Positions 61,997-64,000 of a DNA stretch of 64,000 nt are shown in pieces. The notes beneath the pieces are model-generated. The model searched no databases, was not told the DNA's origin, and saw only the letters and a list, made by a program, of their open reading frames with translations. Position numbers and translations under genes: made by a program. The stretch's first letter is position 1, and each line of letters opens with the position of its first letter. The DNA is from Ehretia macrophylla (lineage: Eukaryota; Streptophyta; Magnoliopsida; Boraginales; Ehretiaceae): contig CM075770.1 of NCBI GenBank assembly GCA_037974665.1, forward strand, positions 18,801,501 through 18,865,500, given 5' to 3'.

Positions 61997-63685
61997 TCCC
62001 ACTTGGCCTAACATTATATTTTAAAACCACACGCCTAAAATCCTGCATGCTGTCCAGCTGCACGCTAAACAAAAAAAACAAGCCTATTTTCTTCATTTTC
62101 TTTTCAACAAAACACGGTCCTGCCAACTAATATTTCGTTGTGATAATAGCTACTTTTTGTTTCTTGCAAAATAAATGCAATCACCAACTCATCAATCTAT
62201 TTCCGTTTTTTTTTTTAATTGTAGTAAAATATACCATATCCTTATTCATGTATTTTTACAAAGTTATATCATAAACAATATGTTTTAAAAAGTCACGTTA
62301 TAAATTTTGTATTATAAAAAACATTGTATATGAATCTCACGATCTATTTTTTTTTATCAATTTTAACATGAGTATAATATACATACATAACACATTAGTG
62401 ATTGGTCGGTGGATTATCATAGGAGAAAACATTTGTCTTAATTTTACAGATCTCTTACTGGTTAATTAAGTAATTCTCAACCTTTTTTTGAAAGCATCAC
62501 ATGAAGGTACGTGGAGTATGATCCCATTTGGCAATTGGACATGATAGATTGAAGTTGGAGAACTTAAATTCAAGATCGTTATCACTTAAAATGATTGCTT
62601 GTATCTCTGAGGTGAGAGCGCAACTTCATATGTGTAAAGTTAATTTATAAGTCCACATGAAAAAGGCATTTGGTTACTATTCACCAATCATGTGTAGTGC
62701 ATGCCACATATTTAGGACCTCCTAGATCTTATCAAATTATAGGGGACGGAGTAGTCGGCAAACGAGAAAACTTCAAAGTGTTTTAAATTATTTTACAAGA
62801 TCGGTGGAGGTAGTAATAACTTTTATTGTCTGAATTCAACCCATTTAAAACGTAAATTAAAAATGGTGATACATGTAGTTTTTAGATAGCATGTCAGTTT
62901 TGGTATAAGTTTCTCTCTAGAATAATTTTGGTCTGGAGGGTTTTCTTTATTTTTAGTGATGTCGATGATAAGAGTGAAATCAGAATTTTAAAATTAGAGG
63001 ATCAATATTTAAATAAGAACATTCATGATAAGGAAAAAAAAATTGAGAAAGCTGTTAACTTATTTTTAACGATATTACGTAAATTTTTTTAACAACAATA
63101 AATTATTTTTAATAATATTACATAAAAAATTTAAAAAAGAAATATATTGGGGGGCCAGGCTAGCTCCGTCCCTGGACTCGAAGATGGTCATCAAAGAAAT
63201 GCATGATCCATCTTAGTCTGGATGAGACATGGCTATGCTTTGTTGTCTTAATCACCATCCTCTGTTGGTCAAGGTGGATACTTTCATACAGAGACCCTGG
63301 ATGCGTCCACATCTCATATTTTATGACAAGAAAAAGCTTACATATTATGTACATGCAGATGTTCCAATTCAAAGACTTGGCCTGTCAATAGTGACCCGCT
63401 TGTTATGTGTACTGCTTTGCTCGTAATTTTGGCATGCTGCACATTGACTTATTGACTTGGGTAATTTTCACACGAGCTAAGAAGTGGATTTAGAATTTTT
63501 TTTTGTTTTTTCACAAAGAGTTAATTTATTTAATTTAATATTTATATATGAATAATTTTATTCAGTTGAGATTAAATTATTATTTTTTAATAAAAAAACT
63601 TATATTTTTAGAATGATACATATTTTCACAAAAAATTAGAACGAGTAGATTGAAGCTCCCGTTCAGCTCTTAATATATCCACCCA

Positions 63686-63758
63686 GGGGTGGGGGTAGCG
63701 AGTTTGGGGGCAAGGAATGGGGGTGGGGGTGGCAAATTATGGGGATGGGGAATGGGGG
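63686..63758 (+). repeat. G-rich tract with quadruplex potential
   Basis: At least six G runs of four or five (GGGGTGGGGG, TTTGGGGG, ATGGGGGTGGGGG, ATGGGGATGGGG, ATGGGGG) occur within about 70 bp, separated by short loops, in otherwise AT-rich DNA. Confidence 0.8.
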
Positions 63759-63899
63759 AAAAATTAAAAAGAAAGAAATTTTTTGGTTAAAATGACCATT
63801 AATGTACCCCTCAATATCTAGTCATGTGCGTGGCACGTGATTATTTTCTGTTAAATTTTAATTGAATCTTAACAGCAGAGAGCAGTTACATGACTTTTT

Positions 63900-64000
63900 G
63901 TATATATTAGAGACTAAATGTGTGATATTTGAAACAATAAAGACTAATTTGAAACAAAATGTAAGCAGTTGAGACTAATTGTAATATTTACCCTTTGAAG
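63900..64000. repeat. Right-arm fragment of a foldback repeat, cut by the window edge
   Basis: Words such as AGAGACTAAATG, GAAACAATAAAGACTAA and TTTACCCTTT parallel the right arm of the element at 2890-3279 (AGAGACTAAATGAG, ACAATAAGGATTAA, TTTGCCCTT). The left arm is not seen. Confidence 0.45.

Larger units (their letters stand above)
60064..64000. other. AT-rich intergenic tail without recognised genes
   Basis: Homopolymer runs, AT-rich spacers, a one-sided MITE end (61823), a G-rich tract (63686-63758) and part of a foldback repeat at the very end. An open stretch on the minus strand at 61438-61812 has no family features and I do not call it a gene. Confidence 0.5.

Noticed and set aside
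1-64000. tRNA, rRNA, snRNA, CRISPR or organelle-transfer sequence
   Set aside because: Looked for conserved tRNA loops, rRNA words and spaced repeats on both strands; nothing convincing was seen, though short RNA genes could be missed by eye.

Overview
The window is nuclear DNA of a flowering plant, very probably a eudicot. It is AT-rich, its genes are multi-exonic with short exons and AT-rich introns, and it carries plant-only families: HAK/KUP transporter, class III peroxidase, plant SEC24-like, bHLH137-type factor. Plant transposons fill the gaps. I cannot name the species.

Five protein-coding loci are supported, and exon joins were checked for phase codon by codon. (1) 1-1678, minus: first six coding exons of a HAK/KUP/KT potassium transporter that runs off the left edge. 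(2) 4447-6234, plus: a complete four-exon class III peroxidase closest in memory to Arabidopsis peroxidase 48. (3) 8122-28492, minus: a complete COPII coat gene of the SEC24-like (CEF) type, 24 coding exons, 1088 residues, stretched over 20 kb by transposon-filled introns, with two 5'-UTR introns reaching about 29.2 kb. (4) 32106-40014, minus: a complete 12-exon PcnB-like poly(A) polymerase / tRNA nucleotidyltransferase family protein of 532 residues, probably organellar. (5) 43966-46019, plus: a complete seven-exon bHLH transcription factor of the bHLH137 type, 351 residues. They are independently transcribed plant genes with no operon-like link.

The rest is repeat-rich. The left intergenic space (1.7-4.4 kb) has a 390-bp foldback repeat and a probable LTR fossil. 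SEC24 introns hold two LINE tails, a Copia 3' end with its LTR, a second LTR fragment, and a solo LTR nested in a MITE. The space at 29.2-32.1 kb has a MITE with GGCTCCGTTTGTTTG ends. The space at 40.1-43.8 kb, upstream of the bHLH gene, has three Tourist-like MITEs with TTA duplications and a decayed CACTA (En/Spm) transposon. The space at 46.0-48.3 kb has a threefold tandem repeat.

The most unusual structure is at 48,287-53,548. A decayed endogenous pararetrovirus (Caulimoviridae) lies between short inverted ends that begin GGGTGAATA, and the whole block is bounded by a perfect 9-bp direct repeat (TAAAATAAA). That is a Mutator-like insertion signature, not one expected of a pararetrovirus. 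A recent Copia element with two 583-bp LTRs and a 5-bp CCGAT duplication follows at 54,376-60,058. The last 4 kb has no gene I recognise.
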